Of a DNA stretch of 5,580 nt, positions 1 through 5,395 are shown in pieces. Below the pieces are notes generated by a model, which saw only the letters and a list, made by a program, of their open reading frames with translations, was not told the origin of the DNA and did no database searches. Both the position numbers and the translations under genes were made by a program. The stretch's first letter is position 1. Every line of letters starts with the position of its first letter. The stretch is from contig DNYJ01000039.1 of NCBI GenBank assembly GCA_003505155.1, positions 47,577 to 53,156 on the forward strand. The letters are read 5' to 3'. The DNA comes from Candidatus Uhrbacteria bacterium. Lineage in GTDB: Bacteria; Patescibacteriota; Patescibacteriia; UBA9934; UBA10169.

Positions 1-18
1 GGATCCAGCTTTGCCGGA
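1..18. repeat. Partial, diverged third copy of the double-palindrome element
   Basis: The first 18 bases match the last 18 bases of the 30-base element found at 941-970 and 5198-5227 at 16 positions. The differences are A for G at base 7 and T for C at base 11. The second hairpin is kept on the minus strand: TCCGGC, loop AAA, GCTGGA, with one G-T wobble. The left half would lie outside the window. Read in the same frame as the other two copies it gives GSSFAG and then TAA (19-21), so it may be the C-terminal end of an upstream gene; equally it may be intergenic. The window edge falling inside a repeat could reflect an assembly break. Confidence 0.55.
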
Positions 19-33
19 TAATTCTGTAGATCT

Positions 34-300
34 ATGAAACTCAAAATCAAAGTTGATCCTGACCTCTGCATTGGCGCCGCGTCGTGCGTGACAATTGATC
101 CCGCCACCTTTCAGCTGAACGACGAAAACATTGCGGTCGTGTTGGATCATGGGAGTGAGCCTGGAGGGCGCGTGTACGAGCGTGAGATGGAGGTGAGCGA
201 AGACGAGTACGAGACCATCCTTCTTGCCGCCCAGTCCTGCCCGACGCTGGCGATTTTCATTTACGACGAGGCGGGGGATCAAGTGTTTCCGGAAGCCTAG
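34..300 (+). CDS. Small three-cysteine ferredoxin (3Fe-4S or atypical 4Fe-4S)
   Basis: This 88-residue acidic protein carries one iron-sulfur cluster motif: Cys12 and Cys18 in the sequence CIGAASC, and Cys69 followed by Pro70. Classical 4Fe-4S ferredoxins of this monocluster family have C-x2-C-x2-C...CP, or Asp in place of the second Cys. Here the second position is Ala15, leaving three ligands, which in this family usually means a 3Fe-4S cluster. It should be a soluble one-electron carrier. The gene stops one base before the flavoprotein gene at 302, so the two are almost certainly co-transcribed and translationally coupled, and that enzyme is its likely redox partner. The ATG at 34 gives the right family length and places Cys12 as expected. 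No clear Shine-Dalgarno precedes it, only a weak GGA at 16-18. Cluster type is inferred from ligand count. Confidence 0.88.
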   Translation: MKLKIKVDPDLCIGAASCVTIDPATFQLNDENIAVVLDHGSEPGGRVYEREMEVSEDEYETILLAAQSCPTLAIFIYDEAGDQVFPEA

Positions 301-301
301 T

Positions 302-1486
302 ATGATTCGCTATGTCATCGTCGGAGCCGGTATTGCCGGAACGAGCGCGGCGGAAGAAATTCGCAAATGCGATCAGGAGGGCGAGATCACCCTCATCGGC
401 GAAGAGGAACACGCGCTGTATTCGCGTGTTTTATTGCCGCACTATATTAAAGGCAAGATCCCTCGCGAGAAATGTTTTTTGAAGCGTGAGGCTTGGTATG
501 ATGAACAGAGGATCGAGTATCTTCGAGGCGAGCGCGTCGAGTCTATTGATACGGCTCATCGGCATGTGGTTCTGAAGATCGCCGGCCGCGAGCTTCCTTA
601 CGACAAACTCCTCATCACAACCGGCGGCGAACCGAGCTCCATCAATGCGGATGTGCGAGGGATCTCGTATTTGCAAACGCTCGACGACGCCGACCATCTG
701 CTTCAGCTTTTGGGAGAGCTCGCGGGGAAGCATGACGCGCGAGCGGCCGTGTGCGGCGGGGGGTTTATTGCCTGCGAGTATCTCAACATCTTCAAACACT
801 TTGGGATCCCAACAACTTGTTTCCATCGCGGACCGTGGTTCTGGTCGCGCGTGCTTGGCGAGGAAAGCGGGAGATTGATTGAGAGCGTATTGAAGCGCGA
901 AGACGTGGAGGTGTGGCCGCAGACGACACTTGCCGATATTTCCGCCAAAGGCGGATCCGGCTCTGCCGGACACGGTTCCATTCAGGTCGAGACGACGAAT
1001 GGGTTGGCGCGTGCTGACTTGCTTGGGATCGGCATCGGGCTTGGGCGCGATCTGCGGTGGATTCAAAAGAGCGGGATTGAGGTTGAAGCCGGAGTACGCA
1101 CGAACAGCTTTCTTGAAACGAGTGTGGAGGGCGTGTGGGCGGCGGGCGACGTTGCCGAGTTCGACGATCCGCTGACGGGACACGCGATGATGGGCGGGAA
1201 TTGGATGAATGCGATCATGCAGGGCAGGACAGCGGGGAAAAGCATGGTGGGGGAGCGGACGGAGTTTCGGCTCGTGACGAGTTACGCAACCAACATCTTT
1301 GGCACGGAGATTATTTTCATTGGAGACACGCGCCGCGCTCTTGCGGATGAAGTTCGCGTGGAAGGAACGGCAGGCGAAGGAGCCGTCACACAGCGGTTTT
1401 ACGATTCCGGCCGTCTTGTGGGCGCGACGATGGTTGGGACGAACAAAGACAGGATGAAACTCGCAAAAGAGATCGAAAACACCTGA
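302..1486 (+). CDS. FAD/NAD(P)-dependent ferredoxin (rubredoxin/nitrite) reductase-like flavoprotein
   Basis: This 394-residue protein belongs to the two-Rossmann pyridine nucleotide-disulfide oxidoreductase fold (Pyr_redox_2), resembling NAD(P)H:rubredoxin or ferredoxin reductases and the N-terminal part of NirB. Residues 5-13, VIVGAGIAG, are the FAD dinucleotide fold. LLITTGG follows in the first third. CGGGFIACE (151-159) is the NAD(P) fold, and WAAGDV (279-284) is the C-terminal FAD-binding motif. No CxxC redox disulfide is seen, which argues against a thioredoxin-reductase role. An Arg in FHRG just after the second Rossmann strand hints at NADPH, but weakly. The start at 302 fits the fold directly; an in-frame start at 224 would add 26 residues overlapping the ferredoxin. 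GGAAG at 291-295 is a weak Shine-Dalgarno. Residues 214-223 are encoded by the 30-base palindromic element, in a loop between the NAD(P) domain and the strand IQVETTNG. It probably moves electrons between NAD(P)H and the adjacent ferredoxin. Confidence 0.87.
   Translation: MIRYVIVGAGIAGTSAAEEIRKCDQEGEITLIGEEEHALYSRVLLPHYIKGKIPREKCFLKREAWYDEQRIEYLRGERVESIDTAHRHVVLKIAGRELPYDKLLITTGGEPSSINADVRGISYLQTLDDADHLLQLLGELAGKHDARAAVCGGGFIACEYLNIFKHFGIPTTCFHRGPWFWSRVLGEESGRLIESVLKREDVEVWPQTTLADISAKGGSGSAGHGSIQVETTNGLARADLLGIGIGLGRDLRWIQKSGIEVEAGVRTNSFLETSVEGVWAAGDVAEFDDPLTGHAMMGGNWMNAIMQGRTAGKSMVGERTEFRLVTSYATNIFGTEIIFIGDTRRALADEVRVEGTAGEGAVTQRFYDSGRLVGATMVGTNKDRMKLAKEIENT
941..970. repeat. 30-base double-palindrome element inside the flavoprotein gene
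   Basis: Two perfect 15-base hairpins lie side by side: TCCGCC, loop AAA, GGCGGA (941-955), then TCCGGC, loop TCT, GCCGGA (956-970). It is in frame and encodes SAKGGSGSAG (residues 214-223). The same 30 bases with one change (A to G at 947) occur in the unrelated gene at 5198-5227 in the same frame. Nothing in the protein family requires this Gly/Ser-rich stretch, so an inserted palindromic element is the better explanation. In-frame palindromic insertions of this type are known from Rickettsia (RPE elements), though those are longer and different in sequence. Confidence 0.85.
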
Positions 1487-1501
1487 TTTCAAGCTCAAAC
1501 A

Positions 1502-1530
1502 TTGACAAAACCGTGTTTTTTTGTTACAAA
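1502..1530 (+). promoter_or_regulatory. Sigma-70-type promoter with extended -10
   Basis: A perfect -35 TTGACA (1502-1507) is followed after 17 bases by TACAAA (1525-1530), preceded by TGT (1522-1524), an extended -10 element. Predicted start of transcription is near 1537, leaving a leader of about 150 bases before the membrane-protein gene at 1686. The design matches the second promoter at 4366-4394. The spacer holds a small inverted repeat, AAAAC-CGT-GTTTT (1507-1519), followed by more T, which could also act as a weak terminator for the redox unit; no other terminator is visible after 1486. Confidence 0.68.
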
Positions 1531-1533
1531 ACG

Positions 1534-1562
1534 CCCTTCTTTGCGCTTTGCGCACTGAAGGG
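1534..1562 (+). other. Stem-loop at the predicted 5' end of the leader
   Basis: CCCTTC (1534-1539) pairs with GAAGGG (1557-1562), and inside it TGCGC (1542-1546) pairs with GCGCA (1550-1554) around loop TTT, separated by a small TT/CT internal loop. It begins at about the predicted transcription start. No T-run follows, so it is not a terminator. A 5'-terminal hairpin that protects the mRNA is the simplest reading, by inference. Confidence 0.5.
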
Positions 1563-1614
1563 TTCGTTCACAAATTGCCGCCCCGCAGGGAACGTAAGTT
1601 CTTCTTCGGAGCCA

Positions 1615-1636
1615 TATTTCCGTCGGAAATACCGAC
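1615..1636 (+). other. Two overlapping, mutually exclusive leader hairpins
   Basis: TATTTCC (1615-1621) is a perfect complement of GGAAATA (1625-1631) around loop GTC. GTCGG (1622-1626) is a perfect complement of CCGAC (1632-1636) around AAATA. They share GG at 1625-1626, so only one can form at a time. Alternative pairing is a hallmark of regulatory leaders, but the stems are short and no ligand-binding class is recognised. Confidence 0.35.
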
Positions 1637-1643
1637 ATCACCC

Positions 1644-1680
1644 GGTCGAGCCGCAAGGCTTTGACCAAGACCATAGGAGG
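1644..1680 (+). promoter_or_regulatory. GNRA-capped hairpin and Shine-Dalgarno of the membrane-protein gene
   Basis: GGTCGAGCC (1644-1652) pairs with GGCTTTGACC (1657-1666) around the GNRA tetraloop GCAA (1653-1656), with a single bulged T and one G-T wobble. Eight bases later is a full AGGAGG (1675-1680), five bases before the ATG at 1686. The ribosome site itself is left unpaired, so this hairpin is more likely to keep it open or stabilise the message than to block it. Confidence 0.55.
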
Positions 1681-1685
1681 CCGTC

Positions 1686-4193
1686 ATGGCCAGTCCATTC
1701 AGTAAGGCGGCGGAAGCCGTCGCATCGGGGTTCGAGAACCTCATCACCCAGACCGTGGCCAAGGCCGGAGGTCCGGCCGCGGCGAGCTTCACCATGCGCG
1801 CACTCGCGAGCCTCGCGAAAACCAACGAGCCGATGGCTCGCGGGCTCTTCGAGCTCATCAAGGCCGTCGAGAAGCCCGCCGAGTTCGCGGCGGGTGCCGT
1901 CGAGAAGCTCCTCCCCATCCTCGAGCAGAACGGTGGAGTGCTGGGCATCTTCGCACGCACCTCGCGCGGGTTCCTCGTGAACGTCATGGAGCGGGGCCTC
2001 ACCCGTTACTACGACGAGCTCAAGAAGTTCGCCGATGCGGGCGACTTCGATGGCTTCCGCACCGTCTTCGGAACGGCCGTGGACGAGGAGGAAACTCGCC
2101 TCCGTCCCGCCTCGGGGAAGGTCGCGGTGCTCGTTCTCAACCCCATGGCCCACATGGCCTACGTGGGCAAGGACGACCCCTCCTACATCGCCGCCCGTGC
2201 GGCGAAGCAGGGGACCAAGATCGTCTCCATCTCCCCCCCGAAGGCCTCCTCCGGTGAGATCAAGGTCACCGAGATCAAGTTCGATGAAGGTGAGATCGGC
2301 GAGTACGAGATCGACTTCGACGAAGCCCTTCGCCATCCCTTCATCTCCTTCAACCAGAGCTCGTTCCCCGACATGGTGAACGGGTTCCAGGGAGGCACCC
2401 TCGGCCGCAAGGCCAAGGGGAGCGCCTGGTCCCAGCTCTCCTCGGGGACCCGCCGCCACGCGGGCATCGTCATGGCGAAGGTCATGGAGTGGGCGGAGGC
2501 GAACGGGGCGAAGATCGCGACCGCCGACCAGATCCAGCAGATCAAGAGCCACTGCATGGAAAAGCAGGTGCTCGAGATGATCGCGGAGGCTGGCACGTTC
2601 GACCCCAAGACGGACGAGCTCACCGCCTGCGACATCTCGACCGCCAGGGTCTGGATCCTCATCGCAGGCGATCACGCCTCGGCCGACATGGCGTTCGCCC
2701 AGAGGGCGGACAACGTCCTCAACGCCCTCCTCGACGACTACCACGCCCTGCGCTCCCTCGGGAGGAAGGGACTCGCGGCCGCGAAGAAGTGGGCCACGGA
2801 CGTCAAGCTCGTCAAGCGTAGCGTCTGGCACGGCCGGTGGTCCTTCCGTGTCGGTGTGCCCTTCGCCATCATCTTCTTCGCTCTCTCCTGCTTCCCCGAG
2901 CAGGCCATCCCCTTCCCTGTCCGCCTCGGCTTGAACATCGGGGCCATCCTCGCCGCGAACTGGTTCGCGGGGTGGCTCATCTACGTCGGCTGGTTCGTGG
3001 GCGTCGGCAGGGCCTTCTCCGACAGCGCGGGGGAGATCCTCGCCTTCGTCGGGAAGAAGTTCGGCGTGAGCGAGGAGACGACGGCCAAGACCGCCATTCT
3101 CGACTACAACCCCGGGTCGAGTCTCCAGTACATGGGGTTCCTCCTCGGGGCGTTCGTCTGGATGGCGTTCCTCATGAACACCGGCATCTTCATCGAGGAG
3201 GCCGTGAAGCACTGGCACGACCCCTCCGTCATCCTGCGCCTCATGCTGGTCGTGTTCCTCTCGGCCATCATCGGCGCGGAGCTCTTCTTCCACCGTGTCG
3301 AGAAGGTGTTCGTCCAGGCGAACAACGCGGCCAAGCGCGAAACGCTCGGAGCCGCCTTCTTCTGGAGGGTCCTCAAGGCGAAGCCTGGCATCACGCTCGT
3401 CGCCGTCGTCCCTCTTCTCGTCGTGATCCTCGCGGTCTTCGACGTCAAGAACAGGGGAGCGGTGGAGGAGAGCATCGTCACCTTCGCCGACAACGGCGAT
3501 CTGCGCCTCGGTAGCGGGACGTACGTCCGCCCGAAGGCGGCTCTCAAGGACGATGCCTCCCGGGTCTGGGAGTGCTCCATCAGCCACGTCGCCCACGTGG
3601 CGCGTGCCGTCGAGAACCTGCCGGACCACATGGAGAATACAGGCACGTTCAACGACTCGCGGTGGACTTCCTTCAGTGTGAACTCCCTCTCCCGCATCCT
3701 CTACGCCTCGCGCCACTGGAGGGTGACCATCGTCTCGGCGTACGACCTGACGAGCGGGCGCCACCTCTTCACCCTCCCCAACGGCGAGGCGGGGTCGGTC
3801 GAGTCCTCCTTCCCCGACGCTCCGGCCATGCCCGGCGCCGTTCGGATTCCACCGGACGACGTCGAGTACTACCGGACGAACCGGCCGGGAACGACGGGCG
3901 GCGCCGACTACCTCTACGAGTCCGACGGGCTCGTGCGGGCGCAGGACGCCGACCTCTCCCGGGCGGGACAGGGCGCTTCGGCGGCCAAGAGCGCCGCGAC
4001 GTGGTTCCGGGGCAAGTCGCTCTGGCACTTCCTCGGGTTCGGTGCGCTCTTCCTCGTCCTCGGGTTCGCCGTCATTCCCGGCGGGTCCGAAGAGGTGTCA
4101 CCTCTCGAGGAGCGGATCTCGGCGCGCGGAGTCCTCGGATTCCTGTGCATCGGGTTCGCCGTTCTGCTCTTCGTTCTGGGCTTCGCCCTCTAG
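1686..4193 (+). CDS. Large polytopic membrane protein of unknown function
   Basis: I do not recognise this 835-residue protein. About 385 N-terminal residues are soluble: an Ala-rich helical start (1-125), a beta/alpha-looking stretch beginning KVAVLVLNPMAH, and a second segment around ARVWILIAGDHASADMA. About seven hydrophobic segments follow: 389-405, 414-440, 482-503, 515-535, 569-585, 779-797 and 814-835. Between the fifth and sixth lies a soluble domain of about 190 residues (588-777), which would be outside the cell if the N-terminus is inside. There is no signal peptide. The last residues sit in the membrane. The ATG is set by AGGAGG five bases upstream. It has its own promoter and a structured leader, and a terminator follows at 4327. 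Ile is almost always ATC and Lys almost always AAG, unlike the redox genes upstream, suggesting high expression or a different origin. The soluble domains show no catalytic motif I can name. Confidence 0.9.
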   Translation: MASPFSKAAEAVASGFENLITQTVAKAGGPAAASFTMRALASLAKTNEPMARGLFELIKAVEKPAEFAAGAVEKLLPILEQNGGVLGIFARTSRGFLVNVMERGLTRYYDELKKFADAGDFDGFRTVFGTAVDEEETRLRPASGKVAVLVLNPMAHMAYVGKDDPSYIAARAAKQGTKIVSISPPKASSGEIKVTEIKFDEGEIGEYEIDFDEALRHPFISFNQSSFPDMVNGFQGGTLGRKAKGSAWSQLSSGTRRHAGIVMAKVMEWAEANGAKIATADQIQQIKSHCMEKQVLEMIAEAGTFDPKTDELTACDISTARVWILIAGDHASADMAFAQRADNVLNALLDDYHALRSLGRKGLAAAKKWATDVKLVKRSVWHGRWSFRVGVPFAIIFFALSCFPEQAIPFPVRLGLNIGAILAANWFAGWLIYVGWFVGVGRAFSDSAGEILAFVGKKFGVSEETTAKTAILDYNPGSSLQYMGFLLGAFVWMAFLMNTGIFIEEAVKHWHDPSVILRLMLVVFLSAIIGAELFFHRVEKVFVQANNAAKRETLGAAFFWRVLKAKPGITLVAVVPLLVVILAVFDVKNRGAVEESIVTFADNGDLRLGSGTYVRPKAALKDDASRVWECSISHVAHVARAVENLPDHMENTGTFNDSRWTSFSVNSLSRILYASRHWRVTIVSAYDLTSGRHLFTLPNGEAGSVESSFPDAPAMPGAVRIPPDDVEYYRTNRPGTTGGADYLYESDGLVRAQDADLSRAGQGASAAKSAATWFRGKSLWHFLGFGALFLVLGFAVIPGGSEEVSPLEERISARGVLGFLCIGFAVLLFVLGFAL

Positions 4194-4326
4194 TCTTTTC
4201 TCCTCGCTCTCTCCTGCCTTCTTGACGGGATTGAGAGCCTGCGAGACTTCGGAATCGGGTTGTAGCGTTTACGCTCCCCGGTTCTCCCCCCAGAGACGAT
4301 ATCTCCGGATGTCGCCTGTGAGGGTC

Positions 4327-4354
4327 AAAAAAACGCCATATGGGCGGTTTTTTT
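4327..4354. terminator. Rho-independent terminator, probably bidirectional
   Basis: CGCC (4334-4337) pairs with GGCG (4343-4346) around ATATG. Seven A (4327-4333) lie on the left side and seven T (4348-4354) follow on the right after one unpaired G. The T-run ends transcripts from the membrane-protein gene on the + strand, and the A-run would do the same on the - strand. It sits 134 bases past the stop at 4193 and 11 bases before the next promoter. The stretch 4194-4326 holds nothing else clear beyond a minor AGCGT-TT-ACGCT repeat at 4264-4275. Confidence 0.72.
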
Positions 4355-4365
4355 GTTGGCGACGG

Positions 4366-4394
4366 TTGACAAGAAGGGGGATTTCTGATAGATT
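4366..4394 (+). promoter_or_regulatory. Sigma-70-type promoter with extended -10
   Basis: A perfect -35 TTGACA (4366-4371), a 17-base spacer and TAGATT (4389-4394), preceded by TGA (4386-4388) as an extended -10. Transcription should start near 4401. The geometry is the same as at 1502-1530. It lies directly after a terminator, as expected for a fresh transcription unit, and drives either the short RNA ending near 4500, the secreted-protein genes from 4607, or both by read-through. Confidence 0.7.
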
Positions 4395-4400
4395 CACTCG

Positions 4401-4500
4401 TCCTTTACAAGAGTTTTTGAGGGGTTCGAAAACGAAAACATCAGTCCTGTTGCTCCGATTTATCGGGGCTCCCCCTCGACATGGCTGATGTTTTCTTTTT
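4401..4500 (+). ncRNA. Candidate ~100-nt RNA or attenuated leader ending in a terminator-like hairpin
   Basis: Between the predicted start (~4401) and a T-rich stretch ending at 4500 there is no convincing open frame. GAAAACATCAG (4434-4444) is a perfect 11-base complement of CTGATGTTTTC (4485-4495), with TTTTT following (4496-4500). Inside, GCTCCGAT (4452-4459) pairs with ATCGGGGC (4462-4469) with one wobble and a tight loop; GGGG (4465-4468) could instead pair with CCCC (4472-4475). A promoter, a folded body and a terminator in 100 bases is what a small RNA looks like. Since a gene follows at 4607, it could also be a transcription attenuator. I see no SRP RNA, tmRNA or tRNA signature. The 5' end is approximate. 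Confidence 0.5.
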
Positions 4501-4526
4501 CGCACCTTCACAATAACCACCCCTAA

Positions 4527-4547
4527 CCCCTCCTTCAAAAGGAGGGG
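4527..4547. repeat. Perfect hairpin pairing an anti-Shine-Dalgarno with a Shine-Dalgarno sequence
   Basis: CCCCTCCTT (4527-4535) is a perfect complement of AAGGAGGGG (4539-4547) around loop CAA. The left arm contains CCTCCTT, the 16S rRNA 3'-end motif, and the right arm contains the ideal ribosome site AAGGAGG. No ATG, GTG or TTG lies at a usable distance downstream, so the right arm is not serving a gene. It may be a dispersed intergenic palindrome, or the left arm may compete for the real AAGGAG at 4593-4598. No T-run follows, so it is a poor terminator. Confidence 0.6.
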
Positions 4548-4570
4548 CAGAACGTAATCACCCACCGCCC

Positions 4571-4598
4571 CGCGTCGGAAACGGCGCGAGGCAAGGAG
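4571..4598 (+). promoter_or_regulatory. GNRA-capped hairpin and Shine-Dalgarno deciding the GTG start at 4607
   Basis: CGCGTCG (4571-4577) pairs with CGGCGCG (4582-4588) with one G-T wobble around the GNRA tetraloop GAAA. AAGGAG (4593-4598) follows four bases later, eight bases before GTG at 4607. The spacing supports GTG at 4607 over the in-frame ATG at 4616. Confidence 0.6.
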
Positions 4599-4606
4599 AG
4601 ACCCCA

Positions 4607-5371
4607 GTGAAGAAGATGATTCTGATCCTCTCGGCCACGCTCGTCGTGGCCATCCTCTCCACCCTCACCCCCTCCCGCGTCTCGGCGCAGGACGGTTGCC
4701 GATTCGAGTTCGAGTCGGTGGACTCCGACGGCACGCGCATCAAGGTCTGTGCGGACACCCCGCGTCAGATCTCGTCCGCCGCCACCGCCGTGGGTTCGCT
4801 CGACCGCGCTCGCGCGGCCTCGACCCGCACCTCCCCTGCTTCCGCCTCGACCTCCATCTCCCCGGCCGTGGATGCCTACCCGCTCTACGGGTTCGGCGGG
4901 CAGGGCTACGGCGGCTACTACCTGCCTCCCGACGATCCTCGCCGGGCATGGGAGATCCGCGACGCGATCCTCTCGGGCATACAGGTTACGTCCTTCGAGG
5001 ACCAGCTCCGCGAGGCATCCGACCGCGGCATCCGCGACGGAGAGCACGCGGCCGAGATGGCGGCGATCGAAGGCCTCCATGCCGAGATCGAGCGTCAGCG
5101 GAGCTACCTCGCGGGTGCGATCGCCACGGGTAACGCCGACCTCGAGCGCAAGTTCGCGGCGCGTGTCGCCGACCTCGAGCGTCAGTTCGCGGCGGTCTCC
5201 GCCGAAGGCGGATCCGGCTCTGCCGGAAAGGCCGAACCGGAGCCCAAGTCCGGCGATTCCGAAGACAAGGAGCCCGAGAAGGAGCGCAAGTTGCGCCCCT
5301 GCACGAGCGTTCAGGCCGCGTTCGGCGACCCCGCGTGCCGCGACTCCCTGTCGCGCACTACCAGTCCGTAG
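4607..5371 (+). CDS. Secreted coiled-coil protein with Gly-rich and charged low-complexity segments
   Basis: The 254-residue product starts with a signal peptide: KK at 2-3, a hydrophobic core at 5-20, and a VSA site at 25-27 with cleavage expected before Gln28. The mature protein has Cys31 and Cys48 near its start, a Ser/Ala/Thr-rich linker (about 60-90), a Tyr/Gly patch (YGFGGQGYGGYY), a probable coiled coil (about 135-197), a Gly/Ser linker from the 30-base palindromic element (198-207), a Pro/Glu/Lys-rich tail, and Cys232 and Cys244 near the C-terminus. The four cysteines could form two disulfides outside the membrane. GTG is chosen over ATG 4616 because AAGGAG lies eight bases upstream. 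The next gene, 75 bases on, starts almost identically. I recognise no family; an envelope or surface role is inferred only from export and coiled coil. Confidence 0.85.
   Translation: MKKMILILSATLVVAILSTLTPSRVSAQDGCRFEFESVDSDGTRIKVCADTPRQISSAATAVGSLDRARAASTRTSPASASTSISPAVDAYPLYGFGGQGYGGYYLPPDDPRRAWEIRDAILSGIQVTSFEDQLREASDRGIRDGEHAAEMAAIEGLHAEIERQRSYLAGAIATGNADLERKFAARVADLERQFAAVSAEGGSGSAGKAEPEPKSGDSEDKEPEKERKLRPCTSVQAAFGDPACRDSLSRTTSP
5135..5200 (+). repeat. Two 33-base tandem repeats encoding an 11-residue coiled-coil unit
   Basis: Bases 5135-5161 and 5168-5194 match at 25 of 27 positions with a period of 33 bases. They encode ADLERKFAARV (177-187) and ADLERQFAAVS (188-198). An 11-residue period is the hendecad spacing known from some coiled coils. 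The near-identity at DNA level points to a recent duplication. The second unit ends on the Ser codon that begins the palindromic element. Confidence 0.75.
5198..5227. repeat. 30-base double-palindrome element inside the secreted-protein gene
   Basis: TCCGCC, loop GAA, GGCGGA (5198-5212), then TCCGGC, loop TCT, GCCGGA (5213-5227). It is identical to 941-970 except for one base in the first loop. It is in frame, encoding SAEGGSGSAG (residues 198-207), exactly at the join between the coiled coil and the charged tail. The host gene is unrelated to the flavoprotein, so shared descent of the proteins cannot explain the match. Confidence 0.85.
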
Positions 5372-5395
5372 AGAACAACCACCACCCCGCCCCGA

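Noticed and set aside
224..301. Upstream in-frame ATG giving a 420-residue flavoprotein
   Set aside because: The extra 26 residues are Arg/Pro-rich, overlap the ferredoxin gene out of frame, and would push the N-terminal FAD motif away from its usual place at residues 5-13.
325..343. Bases resembling the right half of the palindromic element (GGAGCCGGTATTGCCGGA)
   Set aside because: They encode the conserved GAGIAG of the FAD-binding fold; similarity is explained by Gly/Ala codons and the hairpin is imperfect.
431..1555. 374-codon minus-strand open frame opposite the flavoprotein gene
   Set aside because: The + strand frame has three clear dinucleotide-binding motifs; the antisense product is composition-driven and has no motif.
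1638..4028. Open frame of 796 codons on the minus strand opposite the membrane-protein gene
   Set aside because: It is a by-product of strong C/G third-position bias: the product is Glu/Asp/Arg/Val/Gly-rich with no membrane or fold pattern, while the + strand frame has membrane segments, an ideal ribosome site and a promoter.
4421..4433. GGGGTTCGAA resembling a tRNA T-arm
   Set aside because: No acceptor, D or anticodon stem can be folded around it.
4535..5080. 181-codon minus-strand open frame opposite the secreted-protein gene
   Set aside because: Gly/Arg-rich shadow of a high-GC gene; the + strand has a signal peptide and a well-spaced Shine-Dalgarno.
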